The notes: a model not told the origin generated them from the letters alone. A stretch of DNA of 64,000 nt from Marinoscillum furvescens DSM 4134 (GCF_003386095.1 NZ_QREG01000017.1:62001-126000), one strand, 5' to 3'. Counted from the first letter of the stretch, positions 9,158 through 19,767 are shown. Numbers and translations are program-made.

Positions 9158-11596
9158 TTAAAAAGGGTATCCGATACCGATATTAAATGCGCCGTAGTTG
9201 TTGAAGTCCCAAAGGTACTTGAGCTTGTAGTCGTCTAGCAAGAAACGCTCCCCTTTTGGGTATGCCGGGTCCACCATTTTGTAAGCAAGGTCTAGGCGGA
9301 GAATCAAAAAAGAAAAGTCCATCCGTAAACCAAAGCCAGCGCCTACAGCAATTTCCTGTGGAAATTCAGAAAACTTAAACACACCATTGTCATTGGAGTC
9401 ACCATCTGATGCTGAAGATACGTTTTGGCTTCTCCAAAGCCAGGTATTGCCCGCGTCTACAAACAGGGCATAGTCTACAAATCCCACCAGATCTGCGCGG
9501 TATTCCACAGAAGTCTCTAAAATAATGTCTCCCGGTTGCTCTCGAGTATAGTCTATATTGGGCTTGCTCTCGTTTTCTACAGATGCGTCATAGGGAGCAT
9601 AGGCTCCAGGTCCTAGTCTACGGGGTCTCCAGGCGCGTATACTGTTGCTACCTCCCGCAAAAAAATACTTTTCATACGGCAGTGCCCTGTTGGTTCCATA
9701 GGCATAGGCTGCTCCTACATGAAACCTGTATGCCAACGCCGACTTAGAGGTCAGCCGGTGGTTTTGACGAAACTCTATACTTGCTTTGATGTATTTGTAA
9801 TATTCTAGAGAGTCACCAAAAATGTTGTCTTTGGTCAGGTTATTCAGATTGCCTCCCGTCTCCAAATACCCTTGCAGTAGCATAGAATTTACATTGCCTA
9901 CTCCATATTTATTCTTATTAAAGCTTGCCGTAAAGGCTGAAAAGCTCACAAAAGAGGATTCGAAGGCACTCACCAATGACTGATTTCCTTGCCTTGCCAG
10001 CGAGTCTAGTCGGTCACTAAAACTTTGGCTATTGTTGGACTTAATGTAGCTAAGGTCGAAGGGCTTAAAAGAAAACTGAGAGTTGTCTCTTACCTGCCAG
10101 ATGTACGACATGCTGCCATTGAATGTCGTACGTTCGTATTCACCCCGCCGATCTTCAAAGTTCACTCCAGTAGCTACTTTTGTTCGTGGATTGTAGCGTC
10201 CTATAGCAGAGCGTTTACTTTCTTTTAATGGAAACAAGAACTGCGGGAAAGTCACTGAGAGCTGACCCCCATACTGAAGGCGTGAATAATTGTTTTCTTC
10301 CTCACTCACACTGGATATGCCTTGAATACTGGCTGTACCATCGAATTGAAAGATTTCAAGGCCACCAAAAATGTTTCGGCTTTTTGCGTTGAAATTAAAA
10401 AATGGCCCTGGTAGTCCATTCGCTTCATCAAACACCGATAGTCCAACTTCCGTGGAGGTTTGGTATTTCTTTAGAGGACTTGTGAAAATGTTGGCAATAA
10501 ACTTACCACCTGTGCTGTCATAGTTGATGTTGACAAATTTGAAGATATCGAGATATGAAAGCTGTTTTTGGGTCTCGAGAGTTAGTTTTTTGCTGTAAAG
10601 ACTGTCTTTCTCCAAAAACACTCGCCAACTTAGGAGTCTTTCAGGGTATTTGTTTTTACTGAAATTAAATGTGATGTCATTATGTGTTGTGACACGTCTG
10701 AATCTTCCTTCATTGCTACCAGTGGTAAATATCACTGAGTCGAGTCGATGAGTACGATGCCCACTTTTGCCCGGAGGGTTGGCTATGGTTTCTCGTACCA
10801 CCAGACGATGATCATCTAATATGGTGGAGTCTACTTCAAACAACACATATTGGCGTTTAAAATTGTAGTACCCATGGTTGGTCATCAGGTCATAAACCCG
10901 GTCGCGCTCCTGCGTAAATAAACTCTGGTCATATTGTTCGCCTATCAGTAACTGCTCCTCCAGATTATCTTTAAACAGGGTGTCTAGTTTTGGGTCTTTG
11001 ATTACGTAAATCATGGAGTCTACCTCGTATGGCTTGCCTTCATGAACGATATAGGTGGTTTTTACCTTTTTATCGCTTTTACGATTTACTTCTGCTTCCA
11101 CGTGTCCATTGAAATACCCTTTAGTAAATAGGTACTGTTTTAGGTTTGTAGCTGATGCTTTTACCTTAGAGCTGTCAAAAACAGCCAGCTTTTCACCCCA
11201 ACGCATCAGTTGATTACCTTCTTTTAATTTGCGTTCTATTCGCTCCAGCTTTTGAATCTTTTTACTATTGAGTGTAGCCTTTCTTTTGCTGGATTTAGCA
11301 CGAGCTATTTTCTTGTTAAATTTTTTTTCGATACGCTGTTGCTTGCTTTCGAGCTGAGCCGTGTCAAACATAGAAAGTCCTAGTCTGCGCAAATGCACCA
11401 AATGGGCAATGGGCAACTGCATAGGACGTGAGTTGGGGTGCTGACTGAGCTGTCCGTTTAGTTCATCTGCAGAGATTTCTCCTTCAGATTTTATTTGTTG
11501 CTTGACGAGGAGCGATTGATCCTTTTTTAGATATTTTGTACCCAAACAAGAGGAAAGGACCACTGACAATACGAATACGACTACTTTTGCTTTCAA
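9158..11596 (-). CDS. TamL-like lipoprotein, BamA/TamA-family outer-membrane barrel
   Basis: Predicted Omp85-superfamily protein of 812 residues that helps insert or move proteins at the outer membrane. The N-terminus is a lipoprotein signal ending LSSC (Cys about residue 17), as in TamL, the lipid-anchored TamA relative of Bacteroidota. POTRA-like segments cover about 130-330 (YFNGHVEAEVN, YDQSLFTQERDRVYDLM), and a C-terminal barrel runs from about 400 with SIRAWRPRRLGPG, the conserved lid/loop-6-like motif. The start codon is TTG at 11596: an in-frame TAG lies just upstream and no other start fits the signal peptide. No tamB homologue is visible. Only 14 bases separate it from the divergent methyltransferase. 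Confidence 0.88.
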   Translation of the reverse strand: MKAKVVVFVLSVVLSSCLGTKYLKKDQSLLVKQQIKSEGEISADELNGQLSQHPNSRPMQLPIAHLVHLRRLGLSMFDTAQLESKQQRIEKKFNKKIARAKSSKRKATLNSKKIQKLERIERKLKEGNQLMRWGEKLAVFDSSKVKASATNLKQYLFTKGYFNGHVEAEVNRKSDKKVKTTYIVHEGKPYEVDSMIYVIKDPKLDTLFKDNLEEQLLIGEQYDQSLFTQERDRVYDLMTNHGYYNFKRQYVLFEVDSTILDDHRLVVRETIANPPGKSGHRTHRLDSVIFTTGSNEGRFRRVTTHNDITFNFSKNKYPERLLSWRVFLEKDSLYSKKLTLETQKQLSYLDIFKFVNINYDSTGGKFIANIFTSPLKKYQTSTEVGLSVFDEANGLPGPFFNFNAKSRNIFGGLEIFQFDGTASIQGISSVSEEENNYSRLQYGGQLSVTFPQFLFPLKESKRSAIGRYNPRTKVATGVNFEDRRGEYERTTFNGSMSYIWQVRDNSQFSFKPFDLSYIKSNNSQSFSDRLDSLARQGNQSLVSAFESSFVSFSAFTASFNKNKYGVGNVNSMLLQGYLETGGNLNNLTKDNIFGDSLEYYKYIKASIEFRQNHRLTSKSALAYRFHVGAAYAYGTNRALPYEKYFFAGGSNSIRAWRPRRLGPGAYAPYDASVENESKPNIDYTREQPGDIILETSVEYRADLVGFVDYALFVDAGNTWLWRSQNVSSASDGDSNDNGVFKFSEFPQEIAVGAGFGLRMDFSFLILRLDLAYKMVDPAYPKGERFLLDDYKLKYLWDFNNYGAFNIGIGYPF

Positions 11597-11610
11597 ATCC
11601 TGTTCACCCT

Positions 11611-12354
11611 ATGGTTTCCAAAAAACAATCAAAATTCATCAAATCGCTGAAGATAAAAAAGTACCGTACGAGGGAAAAGTGTTTCATAGCAGAAGGACGC
11701 AAAAATGTGTTGGAAGCCATTGCCTCTGGCATGGATTTAAGATATCTATTGGCCACTGACCAATTTATCGATAACAACGAACTACCTCGGTCAATTGTTG
11801 AAGGTAATCTTTTAAATGTCGACCAGAAAATTCTGGAGGAGTTGGGTACGTTTACCACCAATCAGGACTGTCTCGCAGTACTGAAAATGCCCGACAATGT
11901 GCAACGTGTTGATTTTAAGGATCATGTAGTGGTGTTGGATGGGGTGTCAGACCCAGGAAATCTAGGCACGATCATACGCACAATGGATTGGTTTGGTATT
12001 CGGCATTTGGTATGTTCATTGGATACTGCAGATTTTTACAACCCTAAGGTGATCAATGCCACTATGGGGTCTTTTGCTCGGGTGATTCCTTATTATACTG
12101 ATGTTCCAACCTTTTTGGCAGACTGCCCTTTGCCTGCGTTTGGTGCAGACCTCCATGGGGTAAATGCTCCGGATTGGCAGTCTGATGGGGCAGTAGCGTT
12201 GGTGATGGGCAGCGAATCACATGGTATTTCAAGCTCACTAGCCCAACATCTGGAAGGGAAGGTGACCATTCCTAGAATAGGAGAGGCAGAGTCCCTGAAT
12301 GTCGCTATCGCCACAGGGATACTCTGCCATCATATGAGATTTAACTTTTCTTAA
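11611..12354 (+). CDS. TrmH/SpoU-family RNA 2'-O-methyltransferase
   Basis: SAM-dependent SPOUT methyltransferase modifying a ribose in rRNA or tRNA; the target base is not predictable. 247 residues from ATG 11611, chosen because [13 protein letters not shown] matches the usual family N-terminus; the longer upstream extension overlaps the divergent gene. Seen: an N-terminal substrate-binding domain (about 1-90) and the three SPOUT motifs [27 protein letters not shown] and [18 protein letters not shown]. It converges on pgi with a 14-base overlap. Confidence 0.95.
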   Translation: MVSKKQSKFIKSLKIKKYRTREKCFIAEGRKNVLEAIASGMDLRYLLATDQFIDNNELPRSIVEGNLLNVDQKILEELGTFTTNQDCLAVLKMPDNVQRVDFKDHVVVLDGVSDPGNLGTIIRTMDWFGIRHLVCSLDTADFYNPKVINATMGSFARVIPYYTDVPTFLADCPLPAFGADLHGVNAPDWQSDGAVALVMGSESHGISSSLAQHLEGKVTIPRIGEAESLNVAIATGILCHHMRFNFS

Positions 12355-13996
12355 AAGCTTTATAAGCATTGATAAGTCCATTGGTAGAAGCATCGTGATC
12401 GGTCACGTCTTCATCTCCAGATAGTTTAGGAAGGATCTGTTTTGCAAGTTGTTTACCTAGCTCCACACCCCACTGATCAAAGCTGTAGATGTTCCACACC
12501 ACACCTTGTACAAAAATCTTGTGCTCGTACATAGCAATCAGTGCTCCTAAGGTATATGGTGTCAGTTTCTTGAACAAGATACTATTTGTAGGACGGTTGC
12601 CTTCAAATACCTTGAAAGGAGCCAGTTTAGCTATTTCCTCATCTGACAATCCAGAGTTTGCAAATTCTGCTACCACTTCGTCGTAGGTTTTACCCTTCAT
12701 GAGTGCCTCTGTTTGAGCAAAGAAGTTCGCTATTAGTTTTTCGTGGTGGTCGTCTAGCGGGTTTTGACTTTGGGCTGCAGCCAAAAAGTCACAAGGGATC
12801 AGCTTAGTACCTTGATGTATCAACTGGTAAAAAGCATGTTGGCCATTGGTGCCCGGTTCTCCCCAAATGATGGGGCCGGTTTCGTAAGTGACTTTTTCGC
12901 CATCACGTGCTACATACTTGCCATTAGACTCCATGTCTCCTTGCTGTAGATATGGCGCAAATGCGTGCATGTACTGGTCATATGGCAGGATGGCCTGTGT
13001 TTCCGCTTTGTAGAAGTTATTGTACCATATACCGATCAGCGCCAGAAGTGTTGGTAAGTTTTCTTTGGTTGGAGCATTTAGAAAATGCTGGTCCATGGCT
13101 TCAGCACCTTTGTGAAGCGCTACAAAATTGTCATATCCTATGGCACACGCTATTGACATTCCGATGGCCGACCAGAGGGAATATCTTCCACCTACCCAGT
13201 CCCAAAACTCAAACATGTTGTTGAGGTCAATACCAAAGTCTGCTACTGCTTCTTTGTTGGTAGAAATGGCTATGAAATGGTCCTTGACAAATTTTTCATC
13301 ACCTGCAGCTTTCAAAAACCATTTTTTAGCCGAAAGCGCATTGGTCATGGTTTCTTGAGTGGTGAATGTTTTAGACGATATGATAAACAGAGTGGTTTCA
13401 GGATCCACCTTTTTCAGTACGTTGACAATATGGCTACTGTCTACATTGGATACAAAATGAGATTGGATACCATCTACCTGGTAGGGCGTAAGGCATTCTG
13501 TTACCATAAAAGGTCCCAGGTCAGAGCCTCCAATGCCGATGTTTACTACGTGTTGGATGGCTTTACCTGTATAGCCTTTTAATGTTCCATCGTGTAGCTT
13601 GGTGGTAAAATCTTTTATACGGCCTAGTACACGATGAACGTCAGGCATAACATCCTTACCATTCACTTCTATAGTACCAGGAGAGTGTTTTCTTAGGGCT
13701 ACATGAAGTACGGAGCGGTTTTCGGTTGCATTGATTGCAGCTCCTGCAAACATCTTCTGTTTGGCTTCATCTAGTCTTACCTCATCAGCTAATTCAGCTA
13801 ATAAGTCTATAGTTTCTTCAGTGATTCGGTTTTTAGAATAATCCAGTAAGATATCTTCGAATTGCACTTTGAATTTATCAAAGCGGTCTGGATCTTGATC
13901 AAACCACTCTTTCATGTGGGTTTGATGCGTGGCCTGAAAGTGATCGGTTAGTTTTTTCCAGGCCTTAGTTTTAGTTGGATTGATAGTAGGAAGCAT
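12341..13996 (-). CDS. pgi: Glucose-6-phosphate isomerase
   Basis: Interconverts glucose-6-phosphate and fructose-6-phosphate in glycolysis and gluconeogenesis. 551 residues from ATG 13996; an in-frame start at 14020 would add eight residues not typical of the family. Seen: [57 protein letters not shown] and the C-terminal [11 protein letters not shown]. The region upstream contains CATGTTTG, one mismatch from the -7 consensus, a weak promoter candidate. It lies near a phosphohexomutase (15240-16964) that may act on the same sugar phosphates. Confidence 0.98.
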   Translation of the reverse strand: MLPTINPTKTKAWKKLTDHFQATHQTHMKEWFDQDPDRFDKFKVQFEDILLDYSKNRITEETIDLLAELADEVRLDEAKQKMFAGAAINATENRSVLHVALRKHSPGTIEVNGKDVMPDVHRVLGRIKDFTTKLHDGTLKGYTGKAIQHVVNIGIGGSDLGPFMVTECLTPYQVDGIQSHFVSNVDSSHIVNVLKKVDPETTLFIISSKTFTTQETMTNALSAKKWFLKAAGDEKFVKDHFIAISTNKEAVADFGIDLNNMFEFWDWVGGRYSLWSAIGMSIACAIGYDNFVALHKGAEAMDQHFLNAPTKENLPTLLALIGIWYNNFYKAETQAILPYDQYMHAFAPYLQQGDMESNGKYVARDGEKVTYETGPIIWGEPGTNGQHAFYQLIHQGTKLIPCDFLAAAQSQNPLDDHHEKLIANFFAQTEALMKGKTYDEVVAEFANSGLSDEEIAKLAPFKVFEGNRPTNSILFKKLTPYTLGALIAMYEHKIFVQGVVWNIYSFDQWGVELGKQLAKQILPKLSGDEDVTDHDASTNGLINAYKAFKKS

Positions 13997-14105
13997 GTTC
14001 TGTTGTAAAGTTTGACGCAAACATGCTTCAAAACCGTCGGATTTACAATAAATAACGCTCTATAGAACGAATTCTGCTAATGATCTTTGGCGCTGATAAG
14101 CTGCT

Positions 14106-15128
14106 TTAAAAGAAAATCCCGAATCCCATGCCTTCACGCTCAAAGAGTATATACATGTAGGCTACAAAACCGAGTAAGTACAGAAAGCCTTCTGAGCGGT
14201 CCAGTTTGTATTTGGCAAACGTGAACATGAATAGGAATAACAGGAATGTGCCTCCCATAACGAAATAAAGATCGAGATTTAGTGCTGGAGGAAAGCCCAG
14301 TGGGGCATGGATGAAACCAGTGGTACCGATAACTAATAGTAGGTTGAAGATATTGGAACCTACAATGTTGCCTACAGCAAGGTCAGATTTCTTTTGAAAT
14401 GCAGCTACTGCAGAGGTTGCTAACTCCGGAAGAGAAGTCCCAGCTGCGAGTATAGTAAGTCCGATGAGTTTTTCACTTACATCGAAAGCCTTAGCTATTT
14501 CTACTGCATTGTCTACAATCATTTTACCACCAAAGATCAATCCGGCAATACCCAGAACAATCATGACGGTAGTTTTTACACTTCCAAAAATCACAATGTC
14601 TTCTACAAGTTCACTATCATCTGGGTTTCTCGTGAGATTCATGAAGATGTATACAAGAAAGATCAGGAACATCACAATGAGTATTCCTGCGTCTATTACA
14701 CTGAGTGCATTGTGGTCCTTGCCAAAGAATATCTGATCATTCACTAGAATGAAAAAGACAAACGTGGCTAAAAGTGAATACGGGATTTCTTTCCAAAGAG
14801 CGTTACGCTGCACCGTGAGTGGGTAAATAACGCTGGAAACCCCTAGAATTAAGAAAATATTGAAGATGTTAGAACCGATGATGTTGCCAAACACAATGTC
14901 GTGAGTAGCAGCACCACCGGCACTTTCTGTAGTTACCGATCCGGATATAATATTCACCACCAACTCTGGTGCTGATGTGCCCATGGCTACTACTGTAAGT
15001 CCTATTGCAATGTCGGAGACATTGAATCTTTTAGCCAATGAGGAAGCACCATTTACCAAGAAATCTGCTCCTTTTATAAGGAGAACAAATCCCACTGCTA
15101 CTAATAATAAGTTGATTATTACTGTCAA
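14106..15128 (-). CDS. Calcium/sodium antiporter, YrbG family
   Basis: Inner-membrane Ca2+/cation antiporter of 340 residues with about ten transmembrane helices in two inverted halves. Both alpha-repeats are intact: GTSAPELVVNI in the first half and GTSLPELATSAVAAF followed by GNIVGSNIFNLLL in the second, containing the ion-binding acidic residues. The start is TTG at 15128: an in-frame TAA lies four codons upstream and the next ATG would remove the first helix. Gaps of about 110 bases on either side suggest separate transcription. Confidence 0.93.
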   Translation of the reverse strand: MTVIINLLLVAVGFVLLIKGADFLVNGASSLAKRFNVSDIAIGLTVVAMGTSAPELVVNIISGSVTTESAGGAATHDIVFGNIIGSNIFNIFLILGVSSVIYPLTVQRNALWKEIPYSLLATFVFFILVNDQIFFGKDHNALSVIDAGILIVMFLIFLVYIFMNLTRNPDDSELVEDIVIFGSVKTTVMIVLGIAGLIFGGKMIVDNAVEIAKAFDVSEKLIGLTILAAGTSLPELATSAVAAFQKKSDLAVGNIVGSNIFNLLLVIGTTGFIHAPLGFPPALNLDLYFVMGGTFLLFLFMFTFAKYKLDRSEGFLYLLGFVAYMYILFEREGMGFGIFF

Positions 15129-15239
15129 GGCGGTTTCAGGTTAAGTTAATGATATTAAATATAACAATATCCAGATCGAATTTTAAAATTCCCTGCAAGA
15201 TAACTAGATCAAAAGATTTAAACAATATGGGCTAAAAAG

Positions 15240-16964
15240 TTAAATTCCAAGGTCTTTTATGATATTATTTGTCTTTTCTTTTAGCTGTTTAATCGCACTA
15301 TCGTATTCATTGATATTGTCAAATTGTGCGTTGACAGAAAAGTAGAATTTAATTTTTGGCTCTGTCCCAGAGGGCCTTACAGATACTTTGCTGCCATCTT
15401 CAGTGAAAAACTGGAGTACATTGCTAGCGGGGTAATCTATAGGTTTGGATGTGTTGGTGGTCAGGTCTGTGGCAGTGCCAGCTTTATAATCTATCAGTTG
15501 CACCACTTTGGAGCCTCCCAATGAATTTGGAGGAGTTTCGCGAAAACGGACCATCATTTCGTTGATTTCCTCAGCACCACTTTTACCTTTTTTAGTAAGT
15601 GATTTGAGTGATTCCTGATACAGGCCAAACTCCTGGTGGATTTGCTGTAGTAATTCGTACAAGGTGGTGTTGCTGGCTTTAGCCCAGGCGGCCATTTCAG
15701 CTATCATAGCGCAAGAAGCGATCGCATCTTTGTCACGTACGTCATCACCTATCAGGTAGCCATAGCTCTCTTCTCCACCTCCAATAAACTGTTCGCTACC
15801 TTCCAGTTCACGGATTACTTCAGCGATGTATTTAAACCCTGTTAGGGTGTTGTATAGTTTTACGTCATACTTTGCAGCTATTTTCTCGATAAGGTCTGTA
15901 GTTACTATGGTTTTTACTACATACTGCTTACCATCTAGCTTGCCGTTTTCCTGCCATTTTCTGATCAGGTAATAGAGTAGGAGAGAGCCGGTTTGGTTGC
16001 CGTTGAGTAGCTGAAAATCACCTTTATCATTTTTTACTGCTATTCCCACGCGATCCGAATCAGGATCTGTGGCCATTACCAGGTCAGCGTCTATTTCTTC
16101 AGCTTTTTTGAGGGCGAGGCTCAGTGCTTCTGCTTCTTCCGGGTTTGGATAGACTACAGTGGGGAAGTTGCCGTCTGGTGAGGATTGCTCCTCTACTTCT
16201 GTGACATTTGTGAAGCCAAATTTTTCTAAAACTGGACGAACCAATGTAGTACCTGTGCCGTGGATGGCACTGAAAACGATTTTTAGGTCTTTTTCCTTTG
16301 CTATCGCTTCAGGCGAAAGTGATAAGCCCTTGATCATGTCCAGATAGGGCTCGTCTATCTCCTTGCCTATGGATGAAATAAGGGATTGGTTGGCGTCAAA
16401 TTTCACTTCGTCTATAGAGGTGATGTTGCCTACTTCTGTAATGACATTTTTGTCATGTGGAGGCACTAGCTGTGCTCCATCATTCCAGTAGGCTTTGTAG
16501 CCGTTGTATTCTTTGGGATTGTGAGAGGCTGTTAAGACTACACCACTTTTACACCCTAATTTACGAATGGCATAAGATAGCTCAGGTGTAGGTCTAAGGT
16601 CTTCAAAAAGGTATACTTTGATGTTGTTTGCAGAGAAAATGGCAGCGGTAGTTTCAGCAAAAAAGCGGCTGTTGTTTCGGCTATCGTGAGCAATAGCCAC
16701 GCTGATTTCCTCTCCCGCAAATGTTTGGTTGAGGTAGTTTGCAAGGCCCTGGGTGGCCATGCCTACCGTATATTTATTCATTCGGTTGGAGCCGATCCCC
16801 ATGATACCTCTAAGGCCACCTGTGCCAAACTCCAGGTCTTTGTAAAAGCATTCTGTGAGTTCGGTCTGATCAGTGTCATTGATCATTTTTTCTATCGCGG
16901 ACTTGGTCTCTTGATCCACTTTTTGGCTATCCAGCCACTTCTGAGCTTTTGCTACAATTTCCAT
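15240..16964 (-). CDS. Phosphoglucomutase/phosphomannomutase (alpha-D-phosphohexomutase)
   Basis: Moves phosphate between C1 and C6 of a hexose, feeding glycolysis or nucleotide-sugar synthesis, including the surface polysaccharide genes later in the window. 574 residues from ATG 16964. Seen: an FGTGGLRGIMG N-terminal motif, the phosphoserine loop TASHNPKEYNGYKAYW, the metal loop ATDPDSDRVG, the sugar-binding loop GGEESYGY and the phosphate-binding loop SVRPSGTEPKIKF. The length and motifs fit the PgcA/PGM2-like branch rather than the shorter GlmM. Glucose versus mannose preference cannot be settled by eye. Confidence 0.95.
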   Translation of the reverse strand: MEIVAKAQKWLDSQKVDQETKSAIEKMINDTDQTELTECFYKDLEFGTGGLRGIMGIGSNRMNKYTVGMATQGLANYLNQTFAGEEISVAIAHDSRNNSRFFAETTAAIFSANNIKVYLFEDLRPTPELSYAIRKLGCKSGVVLTASHNPKEYNGYKAYWNDGAQLVPPHDKNVITEVGNITSIDEVKFDANQSLISSIGKEIDEPYLDMIKGLSLSPEAIAKEKDLKIVFSAIHGTGTTLVRPVLEKFGFTNVTEVEEQSSPDGNFPTVVYPNPEEAEALSLALKKAEEIDADLVMATDPDSDRVGIAVKNDKGDFQLLNGNQTGSLLLYYLIRKWQENGKLDGKQYVVKTIVTTDLIEKIAAKYDVKLYNTLTGFKYIAEVIRELEGSEQFIGGGEESYGYLIGDDVRDKDAIASCAMIAEMAAWAKASNTTLYELLQQIHQEFGLYQESLKSLTKKGKSGAEEINEMMVRFRETPPNSLGGSKVVQLIDYKAGTATDLTTNTSKPIDYPASNVLQFFTEDGSKVSVRPSGTEPKIKFYFSVNAQFDNINEYDSAIKQLKEKTNNIIKDLGI

Positions 16965-17107
16965 ATTCAAATTAATGATTTGATAATCTAGTTGGATTTA
17001 TTGATAGTAATTGTGTGAAAATTAAAATTTATAATTGCTAAAATTTTGAATTATTTAAAATTTATAGGTGTTTCACACCAGAATACTTTTACAAACATAA
17101 AGTGGGT

Positions 17108-17524
17108 ATGAAGTTAAAAAATCTTGATCAGGCATTTATCGAAATAGCTGAAAAGAAAAGCGAATTGGCACAATTAGAAATGCAAGATCCAAAACACGCA
17201 GCACTACAGCGCGAAATTGAAAAGCTGGAATCTGAATTTCAGTATGCGTATGGTTCATATATAGAAGAAGCTTTGTTTAACGTCCATGATGAATACTGTC
17301 CTGACAATGAAGTCTTACGGCCGGTTTCTTATTTGGCTACAAGCTATCGCAAAACGCGTGATAACGAATTAGAGTTTGATGTGGATCCTCAGGAAGGTAT
17401 ACCTGTAGATGCAGACGACTTTCCCGGGATCAAAGCCCGGCTCGTATTAGTGCCGGGGCCAACGCGCCTTATTTTACAAGGACAGCAAGAGCCCTTTAGA
17501 GAAACAGTCTGGGTTGCTAGTTAA
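17108..17524 (+). CDS. Conserved hypothetical protein, 138 residues
   Basis: I do not recognise the family. From ATG 17108 (a GTG two codons earlier is possible) it encodes a soluble protein without signal or membrane segment: a coiled-coil-prone N-terminus (about residues 5-50, rich in Glu, Lys and Leu), then an acidic, probably beta-rich C-terminal half with FNVHDEYCPDNEVLRPVSYL and ARLVLVPGPTRL. TACTTTTA at 17084-17091, one mismatch from the Bacteroidota -7 box, is a possible promoter. Its stop overlaps the convergent trpS end by four bases. Codon use looks like the neighbours. Confidence 0.75.
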   Translation: MKLKNLDQAFIEIAEKKSELAQLEMQDPKHAALQREIEKLESEFQYAYGSYIEEALFNVHDEYCPDNEVLRPVSYLATSYRKTRDNELEFDVDPQEGIPVDADDFPGIKARLVLVPGPTRLILQGQQEPFRETVWVAS

Positions 17525-18489
17525 AATCCGATTTTGGTTTTAACCCGATCCAGCACACTGGCAGCTATTTCGGTAGCCCGTTTTTCCCCTTTTTGGAGTT
17601 TTTCTTCGAGCTCAGGCAGATTGTTGATGTAGTAATCAAATTTCTCTCTGGGCTCTTTGAATTTCTCCACGATTAGCTCAAATAGCTCCTGCTTCGCATG
17701 GCCGTACCCGAAGTTTCCCGCTTCGTAACGTGCTCTCAAATCAGCTGTTTGGGTTTCTGAAGCCAACAATTTATAAATGGCAAAGACGTTGCAGGTGTCC
17801 GGATTTTTGGGCTCTTCCAGTGGAGTGCTGTCCGTTATAATTGCCATGATGTTTTTTCTGAGCTTTTTGTCTGTCTGAAAGATGTCGATGGTGTTTCCGT
17901 AAGACTTGCTCATCTTTTGGCCGTCTGTACCCGGGATGGTCATGATTTTTTCATCGATACGTGCCTCTGGCAATACAAATGTCTCTCCATATTGATGGTT
18001 GAAGCTGGATGCCACATCACGGGTCATTTCCAAGTGTTGTTTTTGATCTTTCCCTACAGGCACAATTTCGGCATCATATATCAATATGTCTGAAGCCATC
18101 AATACAGGGTAGGTGAATAACCCCGCATTTACATCCGACAGCCTGTCAGCCTTGTCTTTGAAGGAGTGCGCGTTGGCCAACATGGGGAAAGGTGTATAGC
18201 AGTTGAGGTACCAGGTGAGTTCACAAACAGCAGGCACTTTGGATTGTCTGTAGAACAGGTTTTTATCTGTATCAAAACCACAGGCTATCCACGCTGCAGC
18301 CACTGCATTTACGTTATCCTGGCGCGTTTGTGCATCCTTGATAGTAGTGAGTGAGTGGAGGTCTGCTATAAAAAAGAACGATTCATTTTTTTCGTCTTTT
18401 GACAACTCAATAGCTGGCAGGATGGCCCCAAGTAGATTGCCTAGATGAGGTTTGCCTGAGCTTTGAATTCCGGTGAGTATTCTGGCCAT
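17521..18489 (-). CDS. trpS: Tryptophanyl-tRNA synthetase
   Basis: Class I synthetase charging tRNA-Trp. 322 residues, normal length. Seen: the N-terminal GIQSSGKPHLGNLLGA containing the HIGH-equivalent, YDAEIVPVGKDQKQHLEMTRD for tryptophan and ATP binding, and the KMSKSYGNTI loop. A good -7 box lies 17 bases upstream of the ATG. The neighbours are unrelated, as is usual for this gene. No T-box or trp leader structure is visible. Confidence 0.98.
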   Translation of the reverse strand: MARILTGIQSSGKPHLGNLLGAILPAIELSKDEKNESFFFIADLHSLTTIKDAQTRQDNVNAVAAAWIACGFDTDKNLFYRQSKVPAVCELTWYLNCYTPFPMLANAHSFKDKADRLSDVNAGLFTYPVLMASDILIYDAEIVPVGKDQKQHLEMTRDVASSFNHQYGETFVLPEARIDEKIMTIPGTDGQKMSKSYGNTIDIFQTDKKLRKNIMAIITDSTPLEEPKNPDTCNVFAIYKLLASETQTADLRARYEAGNFGYGHAKQELFELIVEKFKEPREKFDYYINNLPELEEKLQKGEKRATEIAASVLDRVKTKIGF

Positions 18490-18505
18490 TGGTTATTTTT
18501 TGTTG

Positions 18506-18513
18506 CAAACCTA
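18506..18513 (-). promoter_or_regulatory. -7 promoter box for trpS
   Basis: The minus strand reads TAGGTTTG, a full match to TAnnTTTG, ending 17 bases before the trpS ATG. No clear -33 element is seen. The implied leader is only about ten bases, leaving no room for attenuation. Confidence 0.5.
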
Positions 18514-18584
18514 AATAATTTGAATCTTTGTCTGCCAGTATCGTTAGTGTAAAAAGTTAGGCTGACATTTACCAGATGGAAATC

Positions 18585-19661
18585 ATGAAAAAAGCGCTGT
18601 TTACGATGTGTTGTATGCTGTTGATCACCAGGGTGTGGTCTCAGGCTGTTGAGTTTATAAAAACGACCCATGATTTTGGGGAGGTTAAAGAAGAAGGTGG
18701 AGCCATAAGTTATACTTTTCAGTTTGTAAATCAGGGTGATGAACCTGTGCAGGTGACAGGAGTAAAAGCTTCTTGTGGCTGTACTACGCCTGATTGGACG
18801 CGGGAGGCTGTGTCTCCGGGTGATACGGGGAAAATTGTGGCACAGTACAATCCATACAATCGACCTGGAAAGTTTAAGAAATCACTTTCGATGAATTACA
18901 AAACAGGTGAAATTAGCGACGGAGCTACACTGTATATAGAAGGTATAGTACAGCCCAAACCTAAAACCATAGAAGATGAGCTGCCCACCAGGATCGGGGC
19001 CATACGTCTGCAGTATAAGGCACTAAATCTCGGTAAGATTACCAATGAATCGGTGGTGAAGAAATCGTTTCAGGTGTACAATGAATCGGACTCAGTGGTG
19101 ATCTTTCAAGTAGATAAAAGCAAAATCCCTGCGCATGTGAGGGTACAATTCTCACCTGATACCCTTCCTCCCAAAACCCTTGGAGCATTAGACCTGATAT
19201 TTGATCCAGTACTGAAGGATGATTTAGGCTTTGTGACAGACGAACTGAGGTTGGTGACAGACGAACCTGAGGATTCTATAAAAGACCTGACTGTAATGGC
19301 CACAATACAGGAGTATTTTCCTCCTATGAGTGATGAAGAGCTGGCTTTGGCGCCCCGATTGGCGTTTGATCGTACTCAGCATGACTATGGAAGGGTAACA
19401 CAGGGCAATGCAGTAGCCACCACCTTTGAGCTTACCAATACTGGTAAGCAATCATTAAAAATCAGGAAGGTGAAAACTAACTGCGACTGTGCAGTAGGGG
19501 AGTTGGAGACTAATGAGCTTGCTCCTGGGGAAAGTGCCCAGCTGGAGGTAACATTCGATACTTCAGGAAGAAGGGGACGACAGTATAAGACAATTACGGT
19601 GTTTTCCAATGACCCTACAGCATCTACTCAGATGATAAGCGTCAAAGCCATTGTTGACTAA
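18585..19661 (+). CDS. Exported DUF1573-domain protein with two domain copies
   Basis: Secreted or periplasmic protein of 358 residues from ATG 18585 (GGA six bases upstream); an in-frame ATG at 18576 adds only three residues. A signal peptide ends at about VWSQA. Two DUF1573 Ig-like domains flank a middle beta-rich part: the first with the cysteine motif ASCGCTTPDW, the last with NCDCAVGELETNELAPGE and VFSNDPT. DUF1573 proteins are widespread in Bacteroidota and have no proven function. A strong terminator follows 50 bases downstream. Confidence 0.9.
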   Translation: MKKALFTMCCMLLITRVWSQAVEFIKTTHDFGEVKEEGGAISYTFQFVNQGDEPVQVTGVKASCGCTTPDWTREAVSPGDTGKIVAQYNPYNRPGKFKKSLSMNYKTGEISDGATLYIEGIVQPKPKTIEDELPTRIGAIRLQYKALNLGKITNESVVKKSFQVYNESDSVVIFQVDKSKIPAHVRVQFSPDTLPPKTLGALDLIFDPVLKDDLGFVTDELRLVTDEPEDSIKDLTVMATIQEYFPPMSDEELALAPRLAFDRTQHDYGRVTQGNAVATTFELTNTGKQSLKIRKVKTNCDCAVGELETNELAPGESAQLEVTFDTSGRRGRQYKTITVFSNDPTASTQMISVKAIVD

Positions 19662-19710
19662 TAGGTGTTGTGGACCCGGTGATTGATTGTTGATCAATCT
19701 GCTAAATATA

Positions 19711-19748
19711 AAAAAAGGCCGCTTCAGCATGCTGAAGCGGCCTTTTTT
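19711..19748. terminator. Bidirectional rho-independent terminator
   Basis: A perfect 38-base palindrome, six A, GGCCGCTTCAGCA and its complement, six T, centred between the convergent DUF1573 and M1 peptidase genes. The A and T tracts on both sides let it stop transcription in either direction. Confidence 0.92.
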
Positions 19749-19767
19749 ATCTGCTCGTTTACTTTGT

